NCBI GenBank assembly: GCA_025200525.1
Contig: CM045761.1
Coordinates: forward strand, 136,836,223 to 136,900,222
Source: Camellia lanceoleosa
Lineage: Eukaryota; Streptophyta; Magnoliopsida; Ericales; Theaceae
DNA: 64,000 bases
Direction of reading: 5' to 3'
The position numbers and the translations under genes were made by a program. Positions within the stretch are counted from its first letter, which is position 1, and each line of letters starts with the position of its first letter. The notes beneath the pieces are model-generated. The model had not been told where the DNA came from and made no database searches. It saw nothing but the letters and a program-made list of their open reading frames with translations. Positions 31,577-43,303 of the stretch are shown piece by piece.

Positions 31577-31603
31577 GAAAATCTTTTCACAGACGACGCC
31601 AAT
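31577..31603 (-). other. Primer-binding site of element D
   Basis: Minus strand reads ATTGGCGTCGTCTGTGAAAA immediately after the LTR end ..CCCGTACA. It resembles the TTGGCGCCGTCTGTGGG primer sites of Tat elements with a few changes. Confidence 0.7.
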
Positions 31604-32339
31604 TGTACGGGGAAGAGATATTCGTCGCTGTCCGTACTCCTTTCGTCCAAGCTTCGAATCTATCCGATCAACCTGAGAACACAACGACGTTGAGCTACCC
31701 GGCGGTGTGTTGCCGGAAAATCCCTCAGATGGTTAAGTTAGCACACACTCAGGGGGAGGGAGAGAGAAGCTGAATGAATGTAAGTTTATCTCACCAAATG
31801 ATGTTCCATCTCCAGCATGGGGGGTGCAGTCATGCTTATATACTTTCTGCACTCAGCTCTAAGCCCATTAGTCTGTCGACACGTGGAGCTGCTCTCCCAT
31901 CTGTCAGCATAAATCCAACTAACACCACCTAATCAAACCGCCAGACAACATTAGCGGGAACAGGGCAGCCCGACGGCATCACCTCGGCTTCCTCCGACCA
32001 TGCTACATAACGAGTCCGAGGGCGCTGCTCGCCGAGCTCCATCACACCAGAGCTCGATAGCATTCCAGTAAGACCGAGTTCCAGACCGGTTAAGCCGGTA
32101 TTCAGAAGACCTTCTCGCCGAGCTAAATGTGTGAACCACGATACCTGGGGTTAGCAGACGATCATCTTGGCCAAATTAGCTCAGCCCAAACATGGGACTT
32201 GGGCCTCGACCGAGCAGGACCAACTCTTGGAGAAGCCCAAGTTAGCTCAGCCTAAGTATGCGACCTGGGCCTCAACCGAGCAAAACCAACTCTGGACCGG
32301 CCCAAGTTAGCTCGACCCTCTTTCTGTCCGGCATCTACT
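31604..32339 (-). repeat. 5' LTR of element D
   Basis: About 735 bp. The right border is taken at GCATCTACT(A), the degraded complement of a TGTAGATGC-type LTR start; the left border is TGTAC at 31604. On the minus strand a TATATAAG box lies at about 31835-31843. The U3 holds a tandem repeat of about 64 bp (32167-32320, AAGTTAGCTCAGCC..GGGCCTC.ACCGAGCA). Confidence 0.75.
31835..31843 (-). promoter_or_regulatory. TATA box in the LTR of element D
   Basis: Minus strand GTATATAAGC, about 230 bases before the LTR end, the expected place for the U3 promoter. Confidence 0.5.
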
Positions 32340-32639
32340 ACGACCTAAAAGCCAGATTATAAATCTCCCTCTTATACACTTATTTAGAACATCCCAAACC
32401 ACCCCTTAATCTAAAAATATTATGTATGTATCAAAAATATTGTAGAGTAGTATATAATTTAACCATCCAAAATTATATTATTTTGTTTTTTCAAGACAAC
32501 AACATATATCATATAATATATTTGATATAATCTATATATATAATAAAACAAAAAATTCAGAAATTCATTTTTGCTTGCGTATCTTTCAATTTCACCAAAA
32601 TTACATTTTTCGGCCGGCATTATCTAGTATTTACAAAAT
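32340..32639. other. AT-rich spacer, no gene seen
   Basis: AT-rich sequence between the LTR of element D and the truncated end of element C. No ORF or repeat boundary that I can define. Confidence 0.5.
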
Positions 32640-32700
32640 TGGCGAGTACTTATCGAGAAATTAATCAGAACAATATTGGCCTATTTGTATTCCATTTTTT

Positions 32701-33096
32701 CTATAGTATGGTATGTACCGCCCGATGCCGACTAGTACAATACAAGATTGATAGCCATTGTTGCTTCTCAATAAAAAAACTCGCTAATGTCACTCTCCAC
32801 CCCTCATCTGTAACTCTGAGCATATCAAGAGTTTTGGTGATCTGTTCTAACCAATTCGCTACCTCCAATGATTTTGACCCTTTTGTGAACTCCGGTGGGT
32901 TAAAGCAAAAGAACAACTTAGTGATCTTGAGGGCCTGAGACTCGTCTCCCTCATTACGAGTTAAAGTCTCCTTTTACGATCTCACGTGCAATCTCTTCTC
33001 TCAGAGACGGTGCTACAGGTGCGGTTACCACTGGAACTGTTATACCTCCACCAGTATTCCTAGTCCCAACACGACCTCTACTAGCTCGCCCTGACA
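32701..33096 (-). pseudogene. gag N-terminal fragment of element C
   Basis: From minus-strand ATG near 33096: MSGRASRGRVGTRNTGGG, PVAPSLREEIAREIVKGD, a stop near 32945, then NPPEFTKGSKSLEVANWLEQ and ITKTLDMLRVTDEGWRVTLA, the start of the retrotransposon gag capsid domain (compare element E: EMLGIEDGVLKVTLVSF). It stops near 32700 before the WW motif region, where the element is cut off. Confidence 0.85.
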
Positions 33097-34035
33097 TCCT
33101 ATCAATGACAATATCAAGCATAAGTCAACAGAATTCTAGTCATTTTTCAAAACACTTAGGTAACGTTTGATAGAGCTTTCTAAATATGATTTGAGAATAG
33201 GAGTTGTATTTTGAGTTTGTGAGTTTTGAAATTATGATTTGAATGTAGAAAATTTATTTGGTGAATGAGTTTTGAAATGAGTTTGAATTTTTGATGTGAC
33301 ATATGATATTTGATACAAAAACTTACAACTCATAACCAAACACATAACTCAAAATTCTATTAAAACTCATAAAAATTATTTAAAAATTCAAAAAATATTT
33401 TTTTTGAATATATAAAAATTAACATGTGTCAATTGCAAAAATAAAAAATAAAAAATTACACTGTTCCAGTCAACTGGCCGGACCACCAATGGGACGTCTG
33501 GTGGGACGATCGATTAGGCCAAATTTCAAAAAAATAAAAAAAAATGAAAATCCAGCCTGACACAGAGTTTTCTGCAGAGATTCGTGTTTGTTGTGGAAAT
33601 ATAGTTTGAAAACTCTATCCAAACATGATATTAGAATGTGTGAGTAGAATTATAGTTTGAAAATCTTTCCAAACACAGCCTTGCTCTTCCCACAAAGACA
33701 TCAAACCAACTTAACATATAATCACATAACACATAAACAACTTTAAGCATCAAGTCACATAATCAAGTCAAGTTTACAAGGATAGCCACTTGTCCCCGAA
33801 CTTTTAAGGAGCTCTCACCAGAAACCACGTTGATCAGACGCGTTTCCAATGAGATCTCAAAGCAAGTTAGCCGGCCATGAGCACTATCCCTAAAACTTAA
33901 CTCATGCTCACGCAAATACAACACATAATCTCCTACACATCATATTTCCTATATGCAAACGTCCTCACCAAGCGAAGCTAACCCATTGTGGTTAAAACCA
34001 CTTTCCATGAGCTCTAGGTTTTCAAACCCGGTTAG
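33097..34035 (-). other. Leader of element C with an inserted AT-rich inverted-repeat element
   Basis: No coding sequence. The part 33690-34035 is leader; 33158-33681 is a MITE-like insertion listed separately. Confidence 0.5.
33158..33681. mobile_element. MITE-like inverted-repeat insertion
   Basis: Left end GTTTGATAGAGCTTTC and right-end complement GTTTGGATAGAGTTTTC (about 33608-33625) are inverted matches; a further copy of the right end (..CTTTCCAAACACAGCC) lies 50 bp on. The interior is AT-rich, non-coding and partly palindromic. No clean target duplication, so the borders are approximate. Confidence 0.45.
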
Positions 34036-34048
34036 CTCTGATACCAAG
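34036..34048 (-). other. Primer-binding site of element C (tRNA-Met type)
   Basis: Plus strand GCTCTGATACCAA, i.e. minus TTGGTATCAGAGC, next to the LTR end. Confidence 0.9.
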
Positions 34049-35524
34049 TTGTCACAACCCAATTTTTATTACTCAAAATCATTACGAAAACCTTTGAGTT
34101 AAGTCCATTTATTCTGTACATTATAACTACAAATAGTTACTATACTTGTGTAATAGAAATATTGTTCCCTCTCAAATGAGCATAATAATAATACATGCCA
34201 AGCTCCCAATGAAGCGCTACAATAAATAATTACATATGTCCAAATCATAATGTACATTCCCTTTATACACTAGATAAAAATACACGCAAAAGATCAATAG
34301 AGTTCTTGAAGCTCCAACCGATGTTCTTGTATCCTTTCCTGAAAAATGGTAAAAATAACGTGGGATGAACAAATATGTCTAGTAGAAATTTCCAATGATT
34401 CACAACAATAAGATATACAGATATATGTGATCATGCATGTTACGTAATGATACATAAGTAGATAATGTGCCATTTGTATTCAAAATACAATATATATAGG
34501 TAATACCTTTCCAAAATAAAAATCCACCAACTCTTCAAAGAAAACTTTTTCTTTTATCTTCTTAATGTTCTTGTACCAATTACTAACCATCTTTCTTAGG
34601 GTTCCTTTTTCAACTTTTCATAAGGTTACAACATCAATAGAATATGCATTACAAAAGATCATATGTTCCATAATTTAAATCACAACTAGTCATCATCCCA
34701 CCCTAATTCACCTCACTTTAATATACACATGTAACAACATTTATTACCAACATATCTCAACAATCCATTTATATAAGATAAGTCAAATTAGTTCCATCCT
34801 TTCAACTTTAAATAATTTAAATCCATCATTTCCATCTATCACAATTGCATATACAATGTCACGCCCCAAACTCGCCCCTAAAAGTTCGGGCATGACCCAT
34901 ACAGAAACGGACACTTAACCTGATATACATATCATATGGGGCCTGAACGGAAGCATTTAAAATTATGACGTAACACAGAAAAACATCCATTGAGCTAAAT
35001 TTAACATGCCAGGATCACGCTAATGAGAGCCATTACTATTTTTTTTGTTTTATACACTCATACACATACATGACCGCATAATCGAACATTGGTATAGGAA
35101 GGAAACATATACATACTTTAACTTTACGTAAATAATAAAAGGCAAACCAAAATCTTAACAAAACTTGACATAAATGCATAGACTTGGTCTGGGAGCCTGG
35201 GCATACTGAGGTTGACACTGAAAGGTGACCATCAAGGGTTAAGACGGACTCCCAAAGCGATTACCTACAGAACAGACAGACAAAATACATAATGAGCCAA
35301 CTCAGTGAATAATAGGGCATAAATAATGCAATGCTTAACCTGAATAATCCAACATATAACTGCAGATACATATGATTAGCTATATTCCGTGATTATTTCT
35401 AAAACAGCCATGGGTCCAATTTTTGTAACAGAATGGCTTTAAGCCCAGTATATACAGAACAGCCATAGGCCCACAGATGCAGAACGACCATGGGTCCCGA
35501 CATATCAGAACGGCCATCGGCCCA

Positions 35525-35720
35525 GAAATAACAAAAATAACAGAAATAACAGGAATAACAGAAATAACAGAACTAATAGAAATAGCAGAAATAACAGAAA
35601 TAACAGAACTAACAGAAATAGCAGAAATAACAGAAATAACAGAACGCATAAGCGTGGGTAACAGAACGCATAAAGCGTGGGTAACAGGACGCATAAAGCG
35701 TGAGGTAACAGAAATAACAA
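35525..35720. repeat. 9-bp (AGAAATAAC) array followed by a 21-22 bp array
   Basis: About 14 imperfect 9-bp units (35525-35645), then three units of AACAG(A/G)ACGCATAAAGCGTGGGT type (35640-35705). Because 9 is a multiple of three, the array stays open in several frames and yields spurious low-complexity ORFs on both strands. Confidence 0.9.
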
Positions 35721-37554
35721 GTGTATGGACTCAAGAGGTGGCTCGTACGGATTCTAGAGGTGGCTCCCACCAAGGTGTAGCACTTAGTTCCGTACAGCAC
35801 TTTGCTCCATACCAGAAAACAATCAGTTTTAAACCAACATTGCATATTATGTCAGATCGTAAACGGAACAATTTACCGAACATAATACTGAAACAGAATG
35901 ATTATCCAGAACAGAATAACCCCAACTTCATTTAAATAACGGCACACAATAGGATACATAACTCATCTCATGATTTCTTTCAAATGGCCAGAATCATCTC
36001 ACGTACATCAGAATATTACTAATAGGAACTAAATAACTTACCTCACAATAGTTTTGAATTATCATTGACAAAACATAAGGATTCGGAGTGCACAAGCATC
36101 ATTATTCTTCTTGTTCACTATAAACCAATAGGGGTAATTTACAGATAACAACACGTTAATAATGTTCATTAACAGTAGCCAAAACATATAACTATAACAC
36201 TATCCATAGTTCTAACTAGCTGCCCAATCATGTTAATCCATTTTAGACAGATATCTATGTCGTAAGACATGCACTGAAGTCCCCGAGAGGATATTCGGAA
36301 TATCATGTTCCCATACAAAATATTATTCCCCAGTAAACGGAGTTTACGTTCATAATGTCCTTCTATTACCAATTTCATAGCATCAATAGTTTACATATCG
36401 ATTCTGTGCAGAATTATGGGTACTTTATAGGTTGTAACACATTATCGATACATTACCGTTAACCATTGAACACACCCGGAATGTAAAATAGTTTGAGTCA
36501 AACTGAGGTATGTTAAATCCTTCACTGCTTACATAAGCCTCAAACCCCACATACATTAGCATAATTGCCCACAAAGAACAGAATATTAATAACAATGATT
36601 ATTAACGGCAATTAATGTACAATTATAGTACTATTACTCACAGTATTCAGGTGCGTGGTCCGCCTTTGTAGCTAACCCTACACAAATCACGTAATTCAAA
36701 TATAATCCATCATAGTACAACATCATTTAGTTCATTAACACCATTCACAATTCAACATAATTCAAAATAAACCCTTGAATCTCATTTTAAGATTCCAAAA
36801 TCGAGTTCATGTCATCCATATCCTTAATAGATCATTTCTCTAATTTTTCCTTTACATGATAGCATGAATTCCAACATTTATAACAAAGTTCATTCGCAAA
36901 TTTTAAACATAATTTCGAAACATTTCCAAATTCCAATTAAACTTGAACACATCTAGTTCAATATCTCAATTTCATTACTCTACTTTCAATTTGGGCCAAT
37001 TCATTGGTTATCACCATTAATCAACCTAGGGTTTCAAGGAAAATGAGGATTTTTAACAAAAAAACAAACTTCTTAAATCATCACTTTTAATTCCAATTTT
37101 CCCAATGATTCTACATCTAGGATTCTCAAACCATCATTTAAACCCACCAATTTAACTCCCAACATCACAAACCCTAAAACCCCCAATTCTCATACAAGAC
37201 ACCATATGCTCAAAAAAATGGAAATTTGTACATTTATGCAATGAAAATACCCCAAATCTATCTATTGATGTAGGTATTGAAGAGTATTAAGACCCTTACC
37301 TCAATAATCAAGCAAAGGAGTGAGCTTGAGAAGAAGCCTCCAAAATCCCGAAATTCCAATCGGTTGAAAATATTCACCTTCTTGCCTTCTTCATTTCTTG
37401 GTGGAAGATCTTGCTCAAACCTAAGGGAAATGGAAGTATTGGAGATCAAGAACATAGGGTTTTTAGGCCCTAAGACAAAGGAAAGAAGAGGGAAAAAGAA
37501 AATGTGAGAAATGATCTAAAAATCCCGATTTAAAGCTGCTGTACCCGCTATTCT

Positions 37555-38079
37555 CGCTCGAGCGTCCCTTTTCCCGCTTGAGTGGACCTGCACCCAGCAC
37601 AGTTTTCGAAACTTCAAACAGGTATAACTTTCCCATCTGGACTCCGTTTTAGGTCGTTCTTGTGTCCAAATTGAAGCCCCGGAAATAAGCTTTCCAATGG
37701 TTCTAACCTCACATCCAAATTCAAAGTGTGGAAAAAGAAAAGGGCAAAAGAGTGGCGGCTGTTTGTAAACGAATCATTCAAATTAAAGCTTTTGGTTCCA
37801 TCTTACTTTACCTTCATTTTACCACCTCAACCCATACCCCAAAATAACATAAGAAGGTTCTAAATACACTAATAAAATGTCCAAAAACGAACCTACGTGC
37901 CTCAGAAATTTAAACTTAACCAGGAGACCCGCTCAAGCACCCAACCTTGCGCTCGAGCGCGCAGACCAACAAGGCAGTCCGCTCGAGCGTTAACTCTTCC
38001 GCTCGAGCGGGAAATCACAACTCCCAGAATCTCAGGTCGTCTGCACAATTACTGGGAACCCCAAAAGTCCGCTCGAGCG
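37555..38079 (-). promoter_or_regulatory. Palindrome cluster CGCTCGAGCG in the solo LTR
   Basis: Five exact copies, four of them within 130 bp (37950-38079), in the U3 part of the minus-strand LTR. Same word as in element B. Confidence 0.6.
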
Positions 38080-38236
38080 GAGGGAAAAATTCTGGGTCGT
38101 CACATACAAATACCAGTGGGATTTTCTCCACAAGTCCACAACAATTGTCGGATCCATAAACAAATCACATTCCTAAACCACATGCTTTACCGGGGCACTA
38201 CTTCGGAAGGAAAACGGAAGCTCTATTAAGCGCCAC

Positions 38237-38360
38237 ATTTTACCGATCACTAGCTAGAAGGAATGCGGAACCTCACACTTTACCGGTCACTAGCCAGAAG
38301 GAATGCAAAACCTCACGCTTTATTGGTCACTAGCCAGAAGAAATGCGAAACCTCATGCTT
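38237..38360. repeat. 40-bp tandem repeat in LTR of element C
   Basis: Three units of TACCGGTCACTAGCCAGAAG plus ..AATGC..AACCTCACGCTT, period 40 bp. Confidence 0.85.
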
Positions 38361-39523
38361 TGTTGGCTCAAATACGATGGGAAACGGACACCAAAACAAT
38401 ATCACTATCCATTAATTCATCATGTCATCCACAATTATGATTCATGGTTAAGGCCAACACATCATTCATTGTTCCTTTTACACATTTGTTCAACAACACG
38501 TCCTTCATATATTTAAAATTCATTTTCATAATAAGTACCCATTTTGTTCCATGACCTTTTCTATTTCTCATCATCAACATCAACTCATTTAGTTCAATTA
38601 CACAGTACAATTTGTTTCATAAACTTCTCAAAGCCTTATTAATTAACTTCCCAATTTTAGAGTTCTCAAACACAATCTTCATTGCCCAATCTTATTTTCA
38701 CAACCATTAGTCTCATTACAATTACACATTTATTCCAATCATACATGAAATTTCAAGAAAATCAAAGTTAATTGAGGTAATTACTCATTTTTAAAGTAAG
38801 TCCACAACTGGGGTTAAGTCAAATTTAGGGCTTTTCATCTTGCGACACAAAATCACGTTCTAACTATTCAACAATCCATAAGCCACCACCAATTTCATAT
38901 TTAGACTCCCTCATTTGGAAATCCTAACTTACATTACATGCTTTCAAGAAGGTCTTCTCAGGATAAGGTTTTTATGCAATAAGAAATTACCACCCATCTA
39001 TCTATAAGAAAATATTGAAGAAAAACAAGGAAGATCCCTATCTCTAGCATGAAAAGGAGGAGCCCGAAATTTCAACTTCAATCAAAACACGATCTGTTCA
39101 GATAAAAAGAAAGCTCTTGACATGCTCTTCATCTTTATATAAGGAACATGGGGTAGAAAATCAAAGAAAGGAGATGAAAATCAAGCTTGAAAGCTTGAAA
39201 TCCTCAACAATGGTAGAAAAGGGGAAGAAGAGAGAGAAATGACAAGAGAGAATGAAAAAATTGGACCAAAAAGTGACTTTTAAATGTGTTGAATTCGGAC
39301 ACTTCGCTCAAGTGACTGATCCTTCGCTCGAGCAAACAACACGACCTCCAGAGCAAACTAGGCAGACTGCTCGAGCGACCACTCCCGCGCTTGAGCGAAC
39401 GTCGACAACACTCAGAATCTCAGACAGACCTGCAAAAGTACTGGGAGCTAGGCGAGACCGCTCGAGCAACCATTCATTCGCTTGAGCGACAAGAGAAAAG
39501 AAAAGAAATTCTGGAGTGCTACA

Positions 39524-41520
39524 GGATCCAACAAAAGAAATAGTTCGAATCATCGAAACAAGAACCATGGTGGAGTCTATAGACCCTTAAATTCTATTAT
39601 ATTGAGATATAAATATGATAGAAGCCAAACCATTTCTAATTAACCCACAAAAAAATGAAAATTTTAATTTTATCTCCTTTCTTACCCCTATTATATTATC
39701 AAACATATCCTCATTTACCCTCCTTCAAATCCTAACTCAAACCAATCCAAAATTCAATCCTATCCCAAACCAAATGGGAATCTCAACCTTCAAATCCTAA
39801 CTCAACCCTACCACAAACCACCATCTCAACTTGCTCTTTCTACCTCCTTCGACCACCAACCTTAACCCCTCTTCGTTGTAATCTTCCTCTCAACTCATCC
39901 TTCCACACTAGCAACTTCTCTTCCAATCTACAACAGTTTTCCCAATTGCTTCATTCACCACGAAACCCTTTTTCTAGCCCCTTTCCTAACTGTGACCCTT
40001 CATCCCAACCACATTTTCTTACAACAAACCCCTTCCCTAACTATGTTTCCTTATTGCGAACTCTTTCAATCACATTTCTCTACTGTAAAGTTTTTTTCGC
40101 CATTATGAAGCCTTTTCCACAGCCCATCTTCCTTACTACGATCTCTTTTCCTACCATGATTATTTTAGCAATCTCTCTCCTGATTATGACCCCCTTCTCA
40201 ATCTCTCACTACTGCAAAACCCCTCATTCCCTAAAGTTATATAGTTTTTAAGATTTAGGGTTTAAGAAAAACGTGAAAGCAGAAGAAAAATAATAATTAA
40301 TGTAGATGTGAAGGAGAATAAGAGTTAGCGGTAACAAAAGAGAGAAGAAGAGGAGTTAGTAGGAATTGCAGTAGCAACAATGAGATGGTAGTGGACCGGT
40401 GCTAGTAAATGTTTAATCTTGTTAGACGAAATTTATGTTATCTATTTATATTATCTTTTTATTTATACTAGCATAATACTAGTGCCATGCACGGATATAA
40501 ATAAATAATTAAATTTTAATTTTTTAAATTAAATAATAATATAAAATTTGTCTAAAATATATATGAAAAATAATTTTAAATCAATTAAACTTTAATTATC
40601 TCATCATAATTACACTTTAATTATTTCTAAATTAAATAAATAAAATCTCTTCAAACCCGTCTCCTAAGATCATTACTTAAAATCAATTTTTCAATTTAAA
40701 AAAAATAATAATTATTCATGTGTCTCACATAATTTCTGAATTAAACAAACAAATAAATAAAAATCTTTTCAAACCCATTTCCTAAGATCATTGCTTAAAA
40801 TTCATCTTTTTCTAATATCAAATACAGAATTAGAGTTTGTTGACCTTCTAATATAAAGAAATGAATAAAATATTTATTTGTCCATTTTCTAAAATATTTA
40901 CCTAAAATCCTTCCTTTCCTAAAATAAATAAATAAAAAGATCAATTCAAATATGTTCATATAATTTTTAAATTAACAAATAAATAAATAAAATTTTTCAA
41001 AATTAAACAAACAAATAAATAAAATCTCTTCAAACCTATCTTCTAAGATCATTGCCTAAAATTCGTTATTTCCTAAAATCAAATATAGAAACAAAGTTTG
41101 TTGACCTTCCAATTTAAAGAAATGAATTAAATAATTATTTGCCCATCCTTTAATTATCAACTAATCGTCTTCTTGACATATCACTAAATTTAGAAAATAG
41201 ATCTAATCTTTTATTTTTTTTTGTTAAATATTTTATTTCTTATTTCTATGATATTCCCGATCTACAAAATATGATAATGTGAATAAAAAATAAAATATTA
41301 ATTAAAAAATTCTATTCATGCACAAAATTATATAATTTTTTTTATAAAAATTATGTGGTTATGTCGTTATTATAAATAAATGCATCTTCAATAGTTTATT
41401 ATTTTAAAATGAATGTGACACTTGTTAAGGAATAATAAGGATAAAAAAAATATGTTAATTCTGAAAAATTTATTATTAAATTTAATAGATTTTTAAAAAA
41501 AATTTAATACACTATTAATA
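39524..41520. other. AT-rich intergenic DNA with diverged direct repeats
   Basis: No gene seen. From 40440 the sequence is very AT-rich. It contains three diverged copies of AAATCTCTTCAAACC..CCTAAGATCATT (about 40645, 40755, 41020) and two of AAAGAAATGAAT.AAAT (40855, 41116), so it grew by local duplication. A word near 40478 (ACTAGTGCCATGCACGG) resembles the ends of dispersed plant repeats. Confidence 0.5.
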
Positions 41521-41640
41521 TTTTATGTGTCGTGCCCCCATATCCATATCTATTTTTTGGACACTTTTTGCAGATAGATGAATCTGACACCTAGACACAT
41601 ACCCGTATTCGACACCCGCACTCGAGTCTGTATAACATAG
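41521..41640. repeat. Dispersed GTGTC/GACAC-rich repeat fragment
   Basis: Contains TGACACCTAGACACATACCC and CGACACCCGCACTCGAG, relatives of the segments at 51190-51345 and 52745-53710. It abuts and probably truncates the cystatin-like pseudogene. Confidence 0.5.
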
Positions 41641-41983
41641 CGTCTAAGCCCTGTAAGCCCACAATTATAACAACACAAACAAATGTCTAGATATGATTAA
41701 CTGTTAAAATTAAGATAATGGATCATAATAAATTAATAAAAAAAAGACAAATATATGTAATTCACTTTTCTATATCTGTCTATAACCAAATTCATCCATA
41801 TCTACATAATTTATCCTATATCTGAATCATAGTCATAGACTTTGATAATTGACCTTGGATCTATTTTCTTGATAACGATGGCGGTAGTGGTAAGCCATCA
41901 TCGTTCCTTTGCTTTTCTTCCATTAAAGAAGATACATTCTCATATTTGGACTTGTCCCGAACAAGGCTCGTATAGGTAGCCAT
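41641..41983 (-). pseudogene. Broken copy of cystatin-like gene exon 1
   Basis: Minus strand from ATG at 41983: MATYTSLVRDKSKYENVSS, then EEKQRNDDGLPLPPSLS, matching the intact gene at 55101 (MASCTSLVWDKSKFENASS..). A stop and frameshift follow (after about 41900); the acidic block DPRSIIKVYDYDSD can still be read in another frame. The poly-proline tract is almost absent (LPLPP). Similarity continues through the intron to the beginning of exon 2 (GCCCTGTAAG, 41650) and then stops, so the copy is genomic (not processed) and truncated. Confidence 0.85.
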
Positions 41984-42029
41984 ATTCTATTGGGGAGATA
42001 ATAAAACAAGCACAAAAACCCTAGACAGC

Positions 42030-42062
42030 GGGCGGGCGGGCAGGCGGAGGGGGGGTGCGGGA
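42030..42062 (+). other. G-rich tract with quadruplex potential
   Basis: Runs GGGC GGGC GGGC, GGCGGA, then GGGGGGG and GGG within 33 bases, about 50 bp upstream of the pseudogene start. Confidence 0.6.
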
Positions 42063-42213
42063 AATTCACCTCAACCATTTCCAACAGAAAACAAGGGCCA
42101 TATGTTCGTCATGTGCAGTAATTTATTTATTTTTGGTCAAATCCCTTGCAGATACATATGAAGCTTCATTTGACTACTCAATGCATGGATGTCAATGTCC
42201 ATTGGCATTGAGT

Positions 42214-42375
42214 AACGTTGTATTTGATTGGGAAATTTGGGAAGGGATTTGGAAAGGGAAAAGGAAAAGGTAGATAAAATGTGAATAAAATATACATATT
42301 TTTTACCTAGTTTCACACACCTTTTTCCCTTCCCTTTCCAAATTCCTTCCCAAATTCCACAACCAAACAGAACGT
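42214..42375. mobile_element. Hairpin MITE, about 162 bp
   Basis: The two halves are inverted copies of each other for about 55 bp: AACGTTGTATTTGATTGG..AAATTTGGGAAGGGATTTGG against the complement of 42322-42375. No clear target duplication. No coding sequence. Confidence 0.75.
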
Positions 42376-42959
42376 GAGGCTTATTTGCAAGTGACAAGTC
42401 TGTTTAGGGATGGCAACAGTGGGGATCGTGTAGCGTAACAGTTTGGCAGGAAAAACTCCCTTGCACTTCATTCCAATTCTGGGACAGATCGACGTTAGAC
42501 ATCCTATCCCTTGGTTACAAAATACCCACACACCCCATCACTCCCATACTTACTCCTCACTCACCATGTCTATTGCAATCATATCAACCATGGTATTATC
42601 ATGGTTTTAAATAACAGTATTAAGATATGTATTGATATTAGCAATACCATCATATTTATCAGTCAATATCCGACAATGTCAGTTAATATATTGATAAATA
42701 ACGGTATTCAATGTCTAAAATCTAAAATCTCGACACTAAATGGGTTAAATAACGACCGATAATTAAAACCCTAATTGTGCTAGAGATTTATACCTATAAT
42801 TATAGATTATTTCCACTTGGAAAGGCCGAAACATGGACATCACTAACTCCCAAAATTTTCTCAATTTTTGTTCAATACAAACAAAATAAAGAAACAAAGA
42901 AAAACAAAGGTGTCATTGATGGTGGGAGATAAAATTTTGAAAAATAATTTTAAAAAAAA
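42376..42959. other. Intergenic, no gene seen
   Basis: AT-rich. Near 42404 a GGGATGGCAACAGTGGGGAT word recalls the GATGGCAA..GGGG start of the repeat at 55618. The last nine bases are the left duplication of the next MITE. Confidence 0.5.
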
Positions 42960-43303
42960 GGGTAAATTAAAAATACACTCCCTGAGTTTGCTTAAAATAC
43001 GAATTGCCCCCTGTGGTTTGAAAAATTACAAATACCTCCTGTGAGAATTTTTTATTTAATAGAATTAATTGAAAAAGTGAAATTTCTCACTGCTCACTTG
43101 TACAATAATAAAATTATCTGAATTATTAATTGTAATAAAATTTTAACATTATTAAAAACTGTTAATTAACTTGATGATTCATTAATAAAAGGACCTATTT
43201 GTTATGAAATTAGAAACCTTAGGGGGCATAATGTAATTTCTAGAATCACATGGGGTAATTTGTAATTTAAGTAAACCCCAGGGGGTATGTTTGTAATTTA
43301 CCC
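42960..43303. mobile_element. TIR MITE (344 bp) with 9-bp target duplication, possibly Mutator-like
   Basis: Starts GGGTAAATTAAAAATACACT and ends with the inverted relative (..GGTATGTTTGTAATTTACCC). The inverted ends match over about 50 bp with some mismatches. Flanks TAAAAAAAA (42951-42959) and TAAAAAAAT (43304-43312) agree at eight of nine bases. A 9-bp duplication suggests a Mutator-type origin, but the A-rich target makes this weak. Confidence 0.75.

Larger units (their letters stand above)
12455..32339 (-). mobile_element. Element D: old Tat-lineage Ty3/gypsy retrotransposon (host of nested insertions A and B)
   Basis: Reading leftwards on the minus strand: LTR (31604-32339), primer site (about 31577-31603), gag, protease, RT, RNase H, archaeal-type RNase H, integrase (26396-26936 continued at 14700-15492), 58-bp minisatellite, and an antisense ORF on the plus strand. 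A second RNase H before integrase and an antisense extra ORF are known hallmarks of the Tat lineage. The coding frame is broken by several stops and a frameshift near 28350-28470, and by element B. The 3' LTR and the start of the antisense ORF should lie left of element A, outside the window. Confidence 0.88.
34857..38104 (-). mobile_element. Solo LTR of 3.25 kb with perfect TACAA target duplication
   Basis: Plus strand begins TGTCACGCCCC and ends GGGTCGTCACA; target duplications TACAA at 34852-34856 and 38105-38109 are perfect. In minus orientation it starts TGTGACGACCC, like the other LTRs of this family. Exact CGCTCGAGCG at 37555, 37950, 37980, 38000 and 38070. No primer site, gag or pol inside. 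It is about 1 kb longer than its relatives, partly because of a tandem array (35525-35720). Confidence 0.92.
32640..39523 (-). mobile_element. Element C: 5' part of a Ty3/gypsy element (LTR, leader, gag fragment) on the minus strand
   Basis: Reading leftwards: LTR (39523 to 34050, interrupted by a solo LTR), primer site (34036-34048), leader, gag start (about 33096) and a gag fragment ending near 32700. No pol and no 3' LTR follow, so the element is truncated. The LTR start (TGTAGC..), end (..GTTGTGACA), tRNA-Met-type primer site and palindrome words place it in the same broad family as B and E. Confidence 0.85.
34050..39523 (-). repeat. 5' LTR of element C (about 2.2 kb once the nested solo LTR is removed)
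   Basis: Outer pieces 34050-34856 and 38105-39523 join to about 2.2 kb, the same length as the LTRs of element B. The minus-strand start is TGTAGCACTCCAG at 39523. The palindrome cluster (39305-39490) is made of variants such as GCTCGAGCGA and CGCTTGAGCGA. A 40-bp tandem repeat lies at 38237-38360. Confidence 0.85.

Noticed and set aside
28165..31676. Plus-strand ORFs opposite element D gag-pol (for example 30213-30779)
   Set aside because: Shadows of the minus-strand coding sequence; they have no motifs of their own.
35477..35935. 152-codon ORF of EITEIT repeats and its hydrophobic antisense ORFs
   Set aside because: Caused by the 9-bp array in a solo LTR; low complexity in every frame.
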